6,865 nucleotides of DNA from an uncultured Chloroflexota bacterium. GTDB lineage: Bacteria > Chloroflexota > Anaerolineae > Aggregatilineales > Phototrophicaceae. A program made the position numbers and the translations under genes. Location of the stretch: assembly GCA_903904765.1 (NCBI GenBank), contig CAIVEA010000101.1:1-6865 (forward strand), in the 5' to 3' direction. How positions within the stretch are numbered: the first letter of the stretch is position 1; every line of letters starts with the position of its first letter. Under the pieces are notes generated by a model, which saw only the letters and a program-made list of their open reading frames with translations, was not told where the DNA came from and searched no databases. Of the stretch, positions 6,282 to 6,865 are shown piece after piece.

Positions 6282-6865
6282 ATGTTTGTCGAACGGGACG
6301 GCGTGAAGCTGTTTTACGAACTTGAAGGGCAGGGGAAACACACCCTCGTTTTCATTCACGGTTGGCTGATGACGCATGAAGTGTGGCAGGCGCAGGTGCA
6401 GGCCTTCCAGCCGACCATGCGGGTGCTCACGCTCGATTTGCGCGGCTTCGGGCAGTCGGATAAACCCGCCGGAGAATACACTTTCGCGCTGTTCGCGGCT
6501 GATCTGCATTTCCTGTTGACGCATCTCGGTATTCACAAGCCGATTCTGGTGGGCTGGTCGAAAGGCGCATCTATCGCGCTGGTGTATGCCGCGCTGTATC
6601 CACAGGCGCTGTCCGGTCTGGTGCTGGTGGGCGGCGGCGCGAAGTTCATCTCGACGGACGATTACCCCTACGGGCTACCTGCGGCGGATTTTGCGGGGCT
6701 GCTGGCGCAGTTTGAAACCGATTTTGAGGGCAGCACACGCGCGTTTATTGACGGGGTGCTGCCGGAATGTCCGGGGGAGCATCCTCTCAAGCAGCAGTTG
6801 GCTGATCTGTGCCGGACGGCTGTGCCAGCCATCGCGCTGAACAGCATCCGCAACGATGCCGCTGA
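6282..6865 (+). CDS. Alpha/beta hydrolase, N-terminal part (runs off right edge)
   Basis: The open frame gives 194 residues without a stop. It starts MFVERDGVKLFYELEG, the usual first strands of small alpha/beta-fold hydrolases. Marks in order are FIHGW (24-28, oxyanion hole), DLRGFGQSD (52-60) and the nucleophile elbow GWSKG (91-95) with Ser93; a cap domain begins near residue 120. The catalytic Asp and His lie beyond the edge; members usually have 250-290 residues. The start has GAGGTG at 6272-6277 and lies 19 nt after the permease stop, so it is in the same operon. Close folds include 3-oxoadipate enol-lactonase-, BioH- and haloperoxidase-like enzymes, which cannot be told apart here. It probably hydrolyses an ester, lactone or amide derived from the transported compound; this is inferred from context. 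Confidence 0.85.
   Translation, partial: MFVERDGVKLFYELEGQGKHTLVFIHGWLMTHEVWQAQVQAFQPTMRVLTLDLRGFGQSDKPAGEYTFALFAADLHFLLTHLGIHKPILVGWSKGASIALVYAALYPQALSGLVLVGGGAKFISTDDYPYGLPAADFAGLLAQFETDFEGSTRAFIDGVLPECPGEHPLKQQLADLCRTAVPAIALNSIRNDAA

Noticed and set aside
1..6865. CRISPR array, insertion sequence, tRNA or rRNA
   Set aside because: No regularly spaced repeats, transposase motifs, terminal inverted repeats or tRNA-like cloverleaf sequence were seen on either strand.

Overview
The window holds one complete and several partial transcription units from a bacterium with GC-rich coding DNA and clearly AT-richer spacers. Gene style, signal peptide and family affinities (a THI5-like binding protein with an '...VAQAQD' export signal and paired MetI-like permeases) remind me of Chloroflexota (Anaerolineae-like). 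This is a tentative inference; nothing in the window fixes the taxon.

Layout. (1) Positions 1-415, minus strand: the 5' part of a histidinol-phosphate aminotransferase gene (hisC-like), running off the left edge. (2) 416-673: AT-rich divergent control region with a good sigma70-type promoter for hisC, a weaker one for the rightward gene, and several short inverted repeats that could be operators. (3) 674-1456, plus: an IclR-family transcriptional regulator. (4) 1547-2644, plus: an exported NMT1/THI5-like ABC substrate-binding protein. (5) 2645-2789: a spacer with two strong hairpins. (6) 2790-4508: a 572-residue carbon-nitrogen hydrolase made of two nitrilase-superfamily domains, the second lacking the catalytic cysteine. 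(7) 4512-5444 and 5441-6262: two ABC permeases, tightly coupled to each other and to the hydrolase. (8) 6282-6865: an alpha/beta hydrolase, cut by the right edge.

How the genes may work together. The binding protein captures a small, probably nitrogen-containing (perhaps heterocyclic) compound, and the two permeases carry it across the membrane. The ATPase expected to drive them is not in the window and probably lies downstream. The nitrilase-type amidohydrolase and the alpha/beta hydrolase then open or trim the substrate in the cytoplasm, and the IclR protein senses it or a product. The substrate cannot be read from sequence. Relatives of the binding protein handle thiamine-precursor pyrimidines, riboflavin, pyrimidines or sulfonates, but no TPP or FMN riboswitch is visible. 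The most unusual features are the fused nitrilase with a degenerate second half, the long extra-membrane insertion in the first permease, and the hairpin-rich spacer separating the binding-protein gene from the rest.
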